The notes beneath the pieces were generated by a model. It saw only the letters and a list, made by a program, of their open reading frames with translations, had not been told where the DNA came from and made no database searches. The translations under genes and the position numbers were made by a program. DNA of 64,000 nucleotides from Neisseria bacilliformis (lineage in GTDB: Bacteria > Pseudomonadota > Gammaproteobacteria > Burkholderiales > Neisseriaceae): NCBI RefSeq assembly GCF_014055025.1, contig NZ_CP059571.1, positions 930,001 through 994,000 of the forward strand, in the 5' to 3' direction. Position 1 is the first letter of the stretch, and each line of letters starts with the position of its first letter. This document shows, piece by piece, positions 26,140 through 40,353 of the stretch.

Positions 26140-26614
26140 ATGCAAGAATCTCCAACCCAAAAAACCGAACGCCTAATCCGCGAAATCAACCGCATCCACG
26201 CCCAATATTCGCAGGATTATTTTGAAACCGGCAAAGTCGCCAAGCTTAATCTCAGCCGCACGCTCGCCCATGTGCCCGCCGAGCATATCTTGTCCTACCG
26301 CCTCAACCTGCACGAAGCGATTAACGACTATTTGGCATTTGCCGACACGCGTGGCATAGACTTTTTTTACCGTGTCAAAACCGCCGAGAGCATCGCCGAC
26401 AAAATCCGCAATCATGCAGCGTCTGGACGACTGGAAAACGCAATACAGCCTGAAAAACCGGTATCTGCGCGATGTGGACGGCTATATCGGCATCCACGCC
26501 TGTTTTCAAAATGCCGGCAATTTCTACTACCCGTGGGAATTGCAAATCTGGGACGAAAAAGACGCGGCGGAAAATATCCGCAACCATATTGCCTATAAGC
26601 GGCAGTTTGTTTAA
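26140..26614 (+). pseudogene. RelA/SpoT-like domain protein, frameshifted and internally deleted
   Basis: The first frame from 26140 reads to ...YRVKTAESIADKIR, the start of a RelA/SpoT nucleotidyltransferase domain. The second frame continues QRLDDWKTQYSLKNRYLRD, GYIGIHACFQNAGNFYYPWE, LQIWDEKDAAENI and KRQFV, stopping at 26612-26614, which fits the end of the same domain. The junction is near 26404-26415. The central catalytic stretch (the D-x-x-G-x-R region) is missing, so a deletion not divisible by three is more likely than a single inserted base. The remnant cannot make (p)ppGpp. Composition is closer to the host than the two AT-rich genes before it. Confidence 0.5.
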
Positions 26615-26730
26615 CCGATGCAGAGCGTGCTTTGCCATGCATATATTTGTTTTCAGACGGCCTCAAAGTCCTCAGAGGCCGTCTGAAAAAGTGTAAAACC
26701 CGTTTTCAAGCTATTAGAGGAACTAACCGA

Positions 26731-27135
26731 ATGAACCGCAAACTGTTTGCCCTTTTGCTGCTGCCTGCCGCCGCCCATGCCAGCCGTGTCGAACCCGAAA
26801 TCAGCGCGGTGTGCACTTATCGGAATCCGGCGGCAACCCAATCCGTGCCCGAACCATCCGCCTGCACCATGTTTGAGGTTGAAAGCACGCATGTGTTCGA
26901 GCCGGAAAAAGGCCGTCTGGTTTCGCACGGCGGAACGGTCTTCACCTTGGCAGACGGCAGGCGGCTCAATGTCGGCAGCGATTATGTGATGCCTTCCAAA
27001 TCGGGCGAGGAAGGCGGGCAGTGGGAGAAAGTGAGCGACGAGTTCAACGGCCTGCCCTACCGAAAATTCCAACGCGGCGGCTTTATCTGCGTGCGCTCGG
27101 CCAAAGAAGAATTGTGCTGGCGCAGGGAAGAATAA
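26731..27135 (+). CDS. Hypothetical exported protein
   Basis: The 134-residue protein has a signal peptide (1-17, ending AHA) and a mature part with four cysteines (AVCTY, SACTMF, FICVRS, ELCWR). No family is recognised. AGAGGAAC stands 10 bases before the ATG. It lies between two DUS pairs (26652-26689 and 27157-27197). Confidence 0.65.
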   Translation: MNRKLFALLLLPAAAHASRVEPEISAVCTYRNPAATQSVPEPSACTMFEVESTHVFEPEKGRLVSHGGTVFTLADGRRLNVGSDYVMPSKSGEEGGQWEKVSDEFNGLPYRKFQRGGFICVRSAKEELCWRREE

Positions 27136-27226
27136 ACGGGCAGGGTGTGTATTTTATGTTTTCAGACGGCCTCAAAGCCTTTAAGGCCGTCTGAAAAAAA
27201 CCAAAACAGCAAAAGGAAAAAAACAT

Positions 27227-28285
27227 ATGAACCAATTTGTCTATCTCGCCGTTGCCGCGCTGGTGGCGGGCATCGGCCTGTTTGCCGTCAGCAGCAAGGA
27301 GCGCAACGAAAAAGGCGAGTGGAGCGACAGCCTGCAATGGGGCTATCTGCTCACGATGGTCGGCGTGTTCGGGCTGCTGGCCGTCAAGCTGAGCTTCACC
27401 GCCGTGCTGCTGATTTTCACCGTGTTCACCGGCGCGGTGTGGCTGTGGCGCAAGTTCTCGTTCAAGCCCACGCGCAATGTGGCCATCGACGACAAAGGCC
27501 AGAAAGTCCTCACCGGATCGCTGGACGACGACAACCATTTCCGCGACTACATGGGCGGCTTTTTCCCCATCATTTTGGTGGTGTTTGTGCTGCGAACCTT
27601 CGTGGCCGAGCCCTTCCAAATCCCGTCCAGCTCGATGCGGCCGGGGCTGGTGAAAGGCGATTTTATTCTGGTGAACAAGTTTGCCTACGGCATCCGCACG
27701 CCGGTGATCAATAATGTACTGCTGGACACGGGCAAGGTGGAGCGCGGCGATGTGGTGGTGTTCAACTACCCGCTTGAAGACGCAAACTACATCAAACGCG
27801 CCGTCGGCCTGCCGGGCGATACAGTGGAGTATAAAGACAAGATTTTGAAAGTAAACGGCAATGTTGTCGAAACCGACACCGAGGCCGGCGGCTATGCCTA
27901 TCCCCACGACGAAGAGCCGCAAACCCAAGTGGACACGCAACGCTTCCATGCCGCCTTTGCCGGACGCAGCTTCGATGTATTGAAGGCGCAAGACGATCCC
28001 GCCGTGCAAACCGGTTCTCTGGGCTACTATGCCAAACTCGCAGCCGAAAAAGGCATGTCTGCCCAAACCGACGCCCTGCGCCAAAACTGCACCTACGAAG
28101 CCGACGGCAGCGGTTTCACCTGCAAAGTGCCCGCCGGCAGCTATTTCATGATGGGCGACAACCGCGACCACAGCGCGGATTCGCGCTACTGGGGTTTTGT
28201 CGAAGACAAATTAATCGTCGGCAAAGCCTTCTTCATCTGGCTGAACCTCGGCGAACCCGGCCGCATCGGCAGCGGCATCCTCTGA
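27227..28285 (+). CDS. lepB: Signal peptidase I
   Basis: LepB cuts signal peptides of exported proteins. The 352-residue protein has two N-terminal transmembrane helices, a long cytoplasmic loop, a third hydrophobic stretch (PIILVVFVLRTFVAEPFQ), then the catalytic Ser box IPSSSMRPGLVKGDF (about 127-141). The Lys box is YIKRAVGLPGD (about 188-198) and the box E region MGDNRDHSADSRYWGFV is near 308. AAAAGGAAA stands before the ATG. Normally the partner of lepA. Confidence 0.96.
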   Translation: MNQFVYLAVAALVAGIGLFAVSSKERNEKGEWSDSLQWGYLLTMVGVFGLLAVKLSFTAVLLIFTVFTGAVWLWRKFSFKPTRNVAIDDKGQKVLTGSLDDDNHFRDYMGGFFPIILVVFVLRTFVAEPFQIPSSSMRPGLVKGDFILVNKFAYGIRTPVINNVLLDTGKVERGDVVVFNYPLEDANYIKRAVGLPGDTVEYKDKILKVNGNVVETDTEAGGYAYPHDEEPQTQVDTQRFHAAFAGRSFDVLKAQDDPAVQTGSLGYYAKLAAEKGMSAQTDALRQNCTYEADGSGFTCKVPAGSYFMMGDNRDHSADSRYWGFVEDKLIVGKAFFIWLNLGEPGRIGSGIL

Positions 28286-28312
28286 GGCGTGGCTTTGATT
28301 TAAAAGCAAAAG

Positions 28313-28353
28313 AGGCCGTCTGAAAACTTGGTTTACAGTTTTCAGACGGCCTC
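28313..28353. terminator. Bidirectional DUS-pair terminator between lepB and hemB
   Basis: AGAGGCCGTCTGAAAACT and AGTTTTCAGACGGCCTCT pair over 18 bases; lies between convergent genes and serves both. Confidence 0.85.
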
Positions 28354-28370
28354 TAAACATGATGGTCGGA

Positions 28371-31242
<2,872 letters not shown>

Positions 31243-31256
31243 GAGAAAAGGGCTTG

Positions 31257-31278
31257 GCACCCACACTTATCGGTAATC
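31257..31278 (+). other. 16S 3' processing arm
   Basis: Exact complement of 29582-29603; the two close the pre-16S stem. Confidence 0.75.
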
Positions 31279-31295
31279 GGACAGAGCGTTACAAA

Positions 31296-31372
<77 letters not shown>

Positions 31373-31382
31373 GCGAACATCC

Positions 31383-31458
31383 GGGGGCATAGCTCAGTTG
31401 GTAGAGCACCTGCTTTGCAAGCAGGGGGTCATCGGTTCGATCCCGTTTGCCTCCACCA
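31383..31458 (+). tRNA. tRNA-Ala (anticodon TGC) in rRNA spacer
   Basis: 76-nt cloverleaf with acceptor GGGGGCA/TGCCTCC (one G-T pair), anticodon stem CCTGC/GCAGG around TTTGCAA, and encoded CCA. 10 bases after tRNA-Ile. Confidence 0.97.
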
Positions 31459-31819
31459 AGATTTTCAAATTAAAGCGAATTAAACAGAAAGCAAATTGTT
31501 GGAAAGTAAAACATACCGGCAATTTGCAAGAGAAACATTCTAAATAGTTTATTTTAATTTGCGAATCAAAACGCATCGATCTTTAACAAATTGGAAAGCC
31601 GAAATCAACAAACAAAGACACTGAGGTTTTATCAGAACTACCAAACAGTTCGAAATAAAGCCCAGTAATTTGGGTGATGATTGTATCGACTTAATCCCGA
31701 GACACAAAAGGCGGGATTAAGACACAACAAGCAGTAAGCTTTATCAAAGTAGAGGCCTTAAGGTGCCAAGCTAGTCAACGGCAAAGTACCGAAGTCAGAA
31801 AGGTACTTCAAATGATAGA
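31459..31819 (+). other. tRNA-Ala to 23S spacer with boxA-like site and 23S processing arm
   Basis: No gene. GATCTTTAACAAATTGG (31578-31594) is a second boxA-like antitermination site. The 20 bases from 31806 (CTTCAAATGATAGAGTCAAG, reaching into the 23S start) are exactly complementary to 34695-34714 and form the pre-23S stem. Confidence 0.75.
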
Positions 31820-34703
<2,884 letters not shown>

Positions 34704-34834
34704 ATCATTTGAAGGACTTTGCTTCTTTGAAGATAATGCTTGCATAGGACTTGTTCCGATATGTTCATCACAGTTGATACGCCGCAAAAGACGGATGTCT
34801 TGCTGCGGCCGGCTTTGCCGATTTGACAGTTTCA

Positions 34835-34949
34835 GTCTGGCGGCCACAGCGGTTTGGTCCCACTCCTTCCCATCCCGAACAGGACAGTGAAACGAACCAG
34901 CGCCGATGATAGTGTGGATTCCCATGCGAAAGTAGGTCACTGCCAGACA
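34835..34949 (+). rRNA. rrf: 5S ribosomal RNA
   Basis: About 115 nt: 5' TCTGGCGGCCACAGCG pairs with 3' CACTGCCAGACAC, with the internal CCCATCCCGAACAGGACAGT and GATGATAGTGTGGATTCCC. Ends approximate. Confidence 0.95.
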
Positions 34950-34959
34950 CCTATTGCAA

Positions 34960-34987
34960 ACCCCGCCAAAGTGGCGGGGTTTTTGTT
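34960..34987 (+). terminator. rRNA operon terminator
   Basis: ACCCCGCCAAAGTGGCGGGG followed by TTTTTGTTT. Confidence 0.92.
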
Positions 34988-35123
34988 TGGCCGGAAAACG
35001 GATCTGTATCTCGGATGCCGTTGTACGGTATGTTGCGGCGTAACCGGCTTGCCTGTTATGTCATTCTTGATTATGATACCTGCTCTTTATATTTAATCCT
35101 TTATTTTTAACGGAAGGGACACT

Positions 35124-35450
35124 ATGGATTTGAAGAAATCTTTGTTCGGCCTTTTGGCTTACGGTGTGGCGGCCTGGGTGGCGGCTGCGGTGAATATCAA
35201 TACGGCGACGGCCGAAGAGCTCAAAGCGCTGCCGGGTATCGGCCAGGCGAAGGCGCAGGCGATTGTGGACTACCGTAAGGAGAACGGCGCGTTCAAGTCG
35301 GTGGACGATTTGAAGAAGGTCAAGGGTATCGGCGACGGTATCCTGGGCAAGCTGAAAGACCAGGCGACGGTCGGCGGTGCCGCCAATGCCAAACCGGTCA
35401 AACCGGCCGTGCCAACTACAGCCGCGCCCGCAGCAGCAGTGAAAAAGTAG
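35124..35450 (+). CDS. comEA: ComEA-type competence DNA-binding protein
   Basis: The 108-residue protein has a signal sequence (1-20) and two helix-hairpin-helix units: NINTATAEELKALPGIGQAK and DLKKVKGIGDGILGKLKD. A Lys/Pro/Ala tail follows. ComEA (ComE in Neisseria) binds incoming DNA in the periplasm and ratchets it inward. In Neisseria copies of this gene sit behind rRNA operons; this one follows the 5S terminator by 136 bp. It fits the very high DUS density of the genome. GGAAGGGA precedes the ATG. Confidence 0.93.
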   Translation: MDLKKSLFGLLAYGVAAWVAAAVNINTATAEELKALPGIGQAKAQAIVDYRKENGAFKSVDDLKKVKGIGDGILGKLKDQATVGGAANAKPVKPAVPTTAAPAAAVKK

Positions 35451-35753
35451 GGCGCAAAACGGAGGATGCCCCGTCCGCAGACGGGTGGGGCTGCAAGACA
35501 AAGGCCGGCGGTATGCCGGCTTCGCTTTTGCCCGGTGCGGGCTTGTCCGCCTGCGGGCGGGTCGTGTCCTTCCCAGGCTTGCGGTACAATACAGGCCGTC
35601 TGAAACCGTGGAAAGACCGGTAGGTAAAAGGCCGTCTGTTTTGCAGACGGCCTTTAAGTAATTTGAAACAAAAGACATACAGCAGTGCTGTGCCTTTCTA
35701 TACTGTACATCCTGTCTTCGGTTTGCTTTTTTCCGCTACAACTTCTTCACAGA
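35451..35753. other. Spacer between comEA and clpX: hairpins and DUS
   Basis: No gene. It has a hairpin AAGGCCGGCGGTATGCCGGCTT (about 35500-35521), the likely comEA terminator; a DUS at about 35593; and AAAGGCCGTCTGTTTTGCAG followed by ACGGCCTTT (35628-35656), which lacks the final AA of a DUS. Confidence 0.7.
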
Positions 35754-37022
35754 TTAGCCAACCGAACCGGATGCAATGTCATATTCCTTGCCGTCTTCGG
35801 TCAACAGCACAGGGGGGCGTTTGCCGTCGATGACTTCGGCGGTAACGATCACTTTTTTGACTTGCGGCAGTCCGGGCAGCAGGTACATGGTTTCGAGCAG
35901 GGCGCGTTCTACGATGGAGCGCAGGCCGCGCGCGCCGGTTTTTCGGGTCATGGCCAGTTTGGCGATGCCGCGCAGAGCCGCATCCTCAAATTCGAGTTCC
36001 GCGCCTTCCATGCGGATGAGTGCCTGGTATTGTTTGACCAGAGCATTTTTGGGTTCGGTCAGAATATTGACCAGCGCGTCTTCATCCAGTTCGGCCAGGG
36101 TGGCGATAACGGGCAGGCGGCCGATCAGTTCGGGAATCAGGCCGAATTTGATCAAGTCTTCGGGTTCGACGATTTCAAACAATTCGCTGATGTCGGCATT
36201 TTCGTCTTTGCTGTGGACGGATGCGCCGAAACCGATGCCGCCTTTTTCGGTACGCTGGCGGATGACTTTTTCCAAGCCGGCAAACGCGCCGCCGCAAACA
36301 AACAGAATATTGGTGGTATCGACTTGGATGAAATCCTGGTTGGGGTGTTTGCGGCCGCCCTGCGGGGGAACGCTGGCAACTGTGCCTTCGATCAGCTTCA
36401 ACAGTGCCTGCTGCACGCCTTCGCCGGATACGTCGCGCGTAATCGAAGGGTTGTCGCTTTTGCGTGAGATTTTGTCGATTTCATCAATGTAAACAATGCC
36501 TCGCTGGGCTTTTTCCACATCGAAATCGCATTTGCCCAACAGCTTGGTGATGATTTGTTCCACATCCTCGCCGACATAGCCCGCTTCGGTCAGCGTGGTG
36601 GCGTCGGCCATCACAAACGGCACATCCAATTTGCGCGCCAGAGACTGTGCCAGCAGGGTTTTGCCCGAGCCGGTCGGGCCGATGAGCAGGATATTCGATT
36701 TGGACAGCTCGACATTGTCCGAGGCTTTCGGGTGGCGCAGGCGTTTGTAGTGGTTGTACACCGCAACCGCAAGGGCTTTTTTCGCCTGCTCTTGGCCGAT
36801 GACATGGTCGTTGAGGTTGGCGACGATTTCGGCGGGGGAGGGTAGTTTGCCGTCGGACGAAGCCACCGCGCTTGCGGCGGAGGGGTCTTCCGTGTTCAGC
36901 ATCACACCGCAGGTTTCCACGCATTCGTTGCAGATGCAGGCGTCGGATTCACCCTCAATCAGGTGTTTCACTTCCTGTTCGGATTTGCCGCAAAAGGAGC
37001 AGTGGCGGTTTTCTGTGGTCAT
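35754..37022 (-). CDS. clpX: ClpX, ATP-dependent Clp protease ATP-binding subunit
   Basis: The 422-residue AAA+ unfoldase begins with the zinc-binding domain ([14 protein letters not shown] then [10 protein letters not shown]). It has the P-loop [19 protein letters not shown] (about 113-131), Walker [11 protein letters not shown], the IGF loop for ClpP binding (GIGFGA, about 270) and sensor/arginine-finger regions. It unfolds substrates for ClpP or acts alone. clpP is not next to it. The start at 37022 faces a DUS-rich spacer. Confidence 0.97.
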   Translation of the reverse strand: MTTENRHCSFCGKSEQEVKHLIEGESDACICNECVETCGVMLNTEDPSAASAVASSDGKLPSPAEIVANLNDHVIGQEQAKKALAVAVYNHYKRLRHPKASDNVELSKSNILLIGPTGSGKTLLAQSLARKLDVPFVMADATTLTEAGYVGEDVEQIITKLLGKCDFDVEKAQRGIVYIDEIDKISRKSDNPSITRDVSGEGVQQALLKLIEGTVASVPPQGGRKHPNQDFIQVDTTNILFVCGGAFAGLEKVIRQRTEKGGIGFGASVHSKDENADISELFEIVEPEDLIKFGLIPELIGRLPVIATLAELDEDALVNILTEPKNALVKQYQALIRMEGAELEFEDAALRGIAKLAMTRKTGARGLRSIVERALLETMYLLPGLPQVKKVIVTAEVIDGKRPPVLLTEDGKEYDIASGSVG

Positions 37023-37455
37023 GGATTCTACCCTCGGATAGCAACGGTTCGGCCGTCTGAAAAAAGCCGTGATTATATAGTGAAAAGCCTGTTTGGGGCT
37101 ACGGCCGGGGCATGCCGCAGCTTTTCAGAAACGTCATCCCCGCGTAGGCGGGGACGGCCTCTTGCCCGTTTGGTTTCCCACCCGCTCCTGCGGAAAATCC
37201 GCAGGCCGTCTGAAAAAACAGCGTATCCAAATGAAAACTCATGCAAAGCCCTGTTTGCCCGCTTTACAAAACATCTTGTTTTCACAGACAATACAAAGCG
37301 TTCTTCGCTGCTAAGGATGTGAAGCGGAATAAAAAAATTCCAACCGATACGAAAACCCAGTTTGCGCCGCACACTGTTTCACATACGGTTTCCGCTTCGT
37401 CGAAGCCGCGCTTTCAAACGGCCTGCCGTCCACCCGACGTTTTACGGATTCTGCC
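37023..37455. repeat. Spacer between clpX and pbpG with DUS and dRS3-like repeat
   Basis: No gene. DUS near 37052 and 37202, and a dRS3-like unit CAGAAACGTCATCCCCGCG with TAGGCGGGGACGGCCTC (37125-37160). The right half (37215-37430) is less GC-rich and probably holds the pbpG promoter; a degenerate inverted DUS (TTCAAACGGCCT) is near 37410. Confidence 0.6.
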
Positions 37456-38400
37456 ATGTTTCAAATCTCATCCTGCACAAAAGCCGCCGCCCTGTTCTGC
37501 GGCCTGTTTTTATTCTCCCTGCCCGCCGCTGCCGACGATATGGACGTGCTCGGCCAGTTTCTGCAACAGAATCTGCCCGCCGACCAAGACCCGCTGGGCA
37601 CCTTCATTGCCAACAACCCCGCCGACATGCTCGAAGCGCAGGCCGCGATTGCCGGGCCGCTGCTCGCTTCCCAGTCCGCGCTGATTTTGAACAACCGCAC
37701 CGGCGAGGTGCTGTATCAGAAAAATATGAACCGTGTCATGCCCATCGCCTCGATTTCCAAGCTGATGTCGGCGATGGTTACGCTGGACGCGCGTCTGAAC
37801 ATGAACGAAGTCATCACCATCACCGAAGACGAAATCGACCGCATCAAAGGCACCGGCAGCCGCCTCTCCATCGGCACGCAGCTGACCCGCGCCCAGCTGC
37901 TGCACCTGAGCCTGATGTCCAGCGAAAACCGAGCCACGCACGCGCTCGGGCGCACCTACCCCGGCGGCATGGCCGCGTTCGTCGCCGCCATGAACGCCAA
38001 AGCCCAAAGCCTCGGCATGGCCGACAGTCGCTTTTACGAGCCGACCGGCCTCGACTATCGCAACGTCTCCACCGCCAGCGATTTGAGCAAAATGGTGGCC
38101 GCCGCCGCCAAATACCCGCAAATCCGCAGCAACAGCACCTCCACCTACGGCTCGGTTTACACCAGCGCGGGGCGGCAGCAGAACTATAAAAACTCCAACG
38201 CCCTCGTGCGCGAAGGCACATGGGACATCGAATTGCAGAAAACCGGCTACATCCGCGAATCCGGCCGTTCGATGGTGGTCAAAGCCCGCATCGGCAGCGA
38301 ACCCGTTACCATCGTTTTGCTCAACTCGCCCACCACCACCACCCGCGTCAACGACGCGCGCAGCATCCAAAGCTGGATGCTGACCCAGCGTCCGTCGTAA
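37456..38400 (+). CDS. pbpG: D-alanyl-D-alanine endopeptidase (PBP7-like)
   Basis: This periplasmic serine peptidase cuts peptidoglycan cross-links. The 314-residue precursor has a signal peptide (1-26) and the three catalytic motifs: SISK (in PIASISKLMSAMVTLDA), SSEN (in LSLMSSENRATHALG) and KTG (in LQKTGYIRES). It lacks the C-terminal amphipathic anchor of PBP5/6, which favours PbpG. A DUS-pair terminator follows. Confidence 0.9.
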   Translation: MFQISSCTKAAALFCGLFLFSLPAAADDMDVLGQFLQQNLPADQDPLGTFIANNPADMLEAQAAIAGPLLASQSALILNNRTGEVLYQKNMNRVMPIASISKLMSAMVTLDARLNMNEVITITEDEIDRIKGTGSRLSIGTQLTRAQLLHLSLMSSENRATHALGRTYPGGMAAFVAAMNAKAQSLGMADSRFYEPTGLDYRNVSTASDLSKMVAAAAKYPQIRSNSTSTYGSVYTSAGRQQNYKNSNALVREGTWDIELQKTGYIRESGRSMVVKARIGSEPVTIVLLNSPTTTTRVNDARSIQSWMLTQRPS

Positions 38401-38439
38401 ACGGCGGGCATCGCGCATCCAAGCGCATATCAACGGTTG

Positions 38440-38486
38440 AGGCCGTCTGAAAACCTTGTTTGCAGGTTTTCAGACGGCCTTTTTTA
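38440..38486. terminator. DUS-pair hairpin terminator after pbpG
   Basis: AGGCCGTCTGAAAACCT and AGGTTTTCAGACGGCCT pair, followed by TTTTTT. Confidence 0.85.
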
Positions 38487-38490
38487 GTCG

Positions 38491-38552
38491 GATACGGATA
38501 AAAAGTATTCGGTGTAGGCCGGGCTTCAGCCCGGCAAAACATCGGTAAAATA
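38491..38552. mobile_element. Truncated Correia-like element
   Basis: GATACGGATAAAAAGTATTC then the GTAGGCCGGGCTTCAGCCCG hairpin and CAAAACATCGG: the reverse complement of the right half of the 22209-22336 element, without its TATAGTGG end. Confidence 0.6.
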
Positions 38553-38631
38553 GTAAGTCGGCCGTGCTAAATCCCAGCCTGCGACTGAAAACCTTGAAAC
38601 GGGTTTTCAGACGGCCTTTTTCACTGTTTTA

Positions 38632-39894
38632 TCAAGCCAAAATGCCGGCGTAGTTCAGCACAAACAGCACGGCAAAGCCGATGAGGTAGGCCAGGCCGGC
38701 CAGGGAGAGGGCGTTCATGGCGGGGGTGAGTTTGTGTTTGTCGTCGTGGCGCACCAGCCAATAGTTGAGCCAGGCGAACACGGGGGCGGCGAGGAAGGCG
38801 GAAATCATGGCGAAGTTCAAAAGTTCGCCCAACGCGCTGTCAAACCAGAGAATCAGGGCGAGGCCGGTGGTGGAAATCCAGGCAATCCAGCCGAACAGCT
38901 CGAGCGTGCGGAAACGTTCGCGCCCGCGCACAAGGCGCACCGATTCGGCTAGGGCGCGGGCGTAGCCGTCGATCACGGTGATGGTGGTGCCGAACATGCA
39001 GGCGAAGGCGATAAAGCCGACCAGCGGGCGCGCCCAAGTGCCGATGGTGGCGGTGTACATATTGATGAGCTGGCCGACGTATTGGCCGCCTTTCATCTGC
39101 ACCGCTTCGCCGTTGCCGTATTGCACAAACGCGCCCAGTGCGAGAAACACCACGGCCAGCACCGCGCTGGTGATGAAGCCGACGTTGAAGTCGAACATGC
39201 CGTCGCGGTAGCTGACGGGGTCGGTTTTCTGCTTGGCCGTTACCCACAGCGAATTGATGGCGGAAATTTCGATGGGGGCGGGCATCCAGCCCATCAGGGC
39301 GATGATGAAGCCCAGCGCGGCCATGTTCCACGGCGAGGGTTCGATAAAGTCGGGCTTCATCTGCATGCCTTTGGCGGCGGCAATCGCGGCGGCGGCCACG
39401 GTGGTGATGCTAAGGCTGACGACGATGAATTTCGACAGCGTATCCAAAGCCTTATACTGCCCCATCAGCAGAATCAGCACGCACGCGCCCACGACGGCAA
39501 CCGACAGTGTGCCGACGGACAGCGTCAGGCCGGGGACGGACATTTTGACAATCGCGGCGGTGAGCAGGGCGACCGCGCCGGTGCTGATGGTGGACGAGAG
39601 AAAACACATCACCAGAAACACCCAAAGGTAGGCGCGGCTTTTTTCGGCGTAGCCTTCGATCAGGCTTTTGCCGCTGTCGAGCGTGTAATGCGCGCTGAAA
39701 CGGAAAAACGGATATTTGAGCAGGTTGGTCAGCACGATAATCAGGGCGAGCTGCCAGCCGTAGAGCGCACCGGCCTGCGTCGAGGCGATCAGGTGCGAGC
39801 CGCCCACGGCGGCCGAAGCCATCAGAATGCCCGGGCCGAGGGCGTGCAGGCGGTTTTTGCGGTCGGGGGGTAAATGTGCGTGTTGTCGGGTCAT
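38632..39894 (-). CDS. Nramp-family transporter lacking the canonical metal-binding motifs
   Basis: The 420-residue protein has about eleven transmembrane helices and Nramp-family layout, starting LGPGILMASAAVGGSH. In canonical Nramp the first helix carries DPGN; here the position reads AVGGS. The helix-6 motif MPH reads MGWMPAPIEISAIN, so the His is missing. Metal selectivity is therefore probably changed (for example toward Mg2+ or another substrate), or transport differs in mechanism. It is monocistronic, with a DUS hairpin downstream (about 38588-38622). Confidence 0.75.
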   Translation of the reverse strand: MTRQHAHLPPDRKNRLHALGPGILMASAAVGGSHLIASTQAGALYGWQLALIIVLTNLLKYPFFRFSAHYTLDSGKSLIEGYAEKSRAYLWVFLVMCFLSSTISTGAVALLTAAIVKMSVPGLTLSVGTLSVAVVGACVLILLMGQYKALDTLSKFIVVSLSITTVAAAAIAAAKGMQMKPDFIEPSPWNMAALGFIIALMGWMPAPIEISAINSLWVTAKQKTDPVSYRDGMFDFNVGFITSAVLAVVFLALGAFVQYGNGEAVQMKGGQYVGQLINMYTATIGTWARPLVGFIAFACMFGTTITVIDGYARALAESVRLVRGRERFRTLELFGWIAWISTTGLALILWFDSALGELLNFAMISAFLAAPVFAWLNYWLVRHDDKHKLTPAMNALSLAGLAYLIGFAVLFVLNYAGILA

Positions 39895-40353
39895 ATCGTT
39901 TCCGCCTTTTCAGACGGCCTTTGGCGTAAAAGGGCGGCAGTGTAGCGGAAAACGGGGCGGGGTTGAAATTGTGTAAAGAGTGTTTTGTGCCGCATCTTGG
40001 TTTTTTGTGTATTTTTTGCGAAGGCAGATTTTGTTTTCAGGCGGATTGTGTCTTTTACCGGCTGCGTTTTGCGGGAAACGTGTTTTATGTCAGGGCGGTT
40101 TTGCCGTTTGGGGCGGTGTTTTATGGCAGAGGCCGTCTGAAAGCGCAAATACGGCTTTCAGACGGCCTGTTTTTCATCCGATCCGTGCCGAAGCTGATGC
40201 AGGGTGTGCCGCCTTGGGGCGACGCACGTGTTTCCCGCCGTGTAACACATCCGCGCGTTTCCCAAGAAACCGAAACCGCGTGCGTGGCTTGCGCCACACA
40301 CCCTACCTAAGGGCAGAGGCCGTCTGAAAATTGTTTTTTCAGACGGCCTTTGT
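39895..40353. repeat. Spacer between tamB and the Nramp gene: DUS pairs and composite hairpin repeat
   Basis: No gene. An AT-richer part (39960-40120) probably holds the Nramp promoter. DUS pairs at 40131-40168 and 40317-40350 form hairpins, the second being the tamB terminator. The composite repeat at 40199-40307 starts GCAGGGTGTGCCGCC, passes CGACGCACGTG, and ends GCGTGCGTGGCTTGCGCCAC then ACACCCTACC. Confidence 0.65.

Noticed and set aside
24961-26730. Prophage or integrative element in the lepA-lepB interval
   Set aside because: No integrase, transposase, phage structural gene or tRNA attachment site is visible; entry by transformation fits better.
39963-40310. Two overlapping 115-residue frames between tamB and the Nramp gene
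   Set aside because: Both are translations of DUS and the composite repeat; Cys/Phe-rich nonsense with no start signal.
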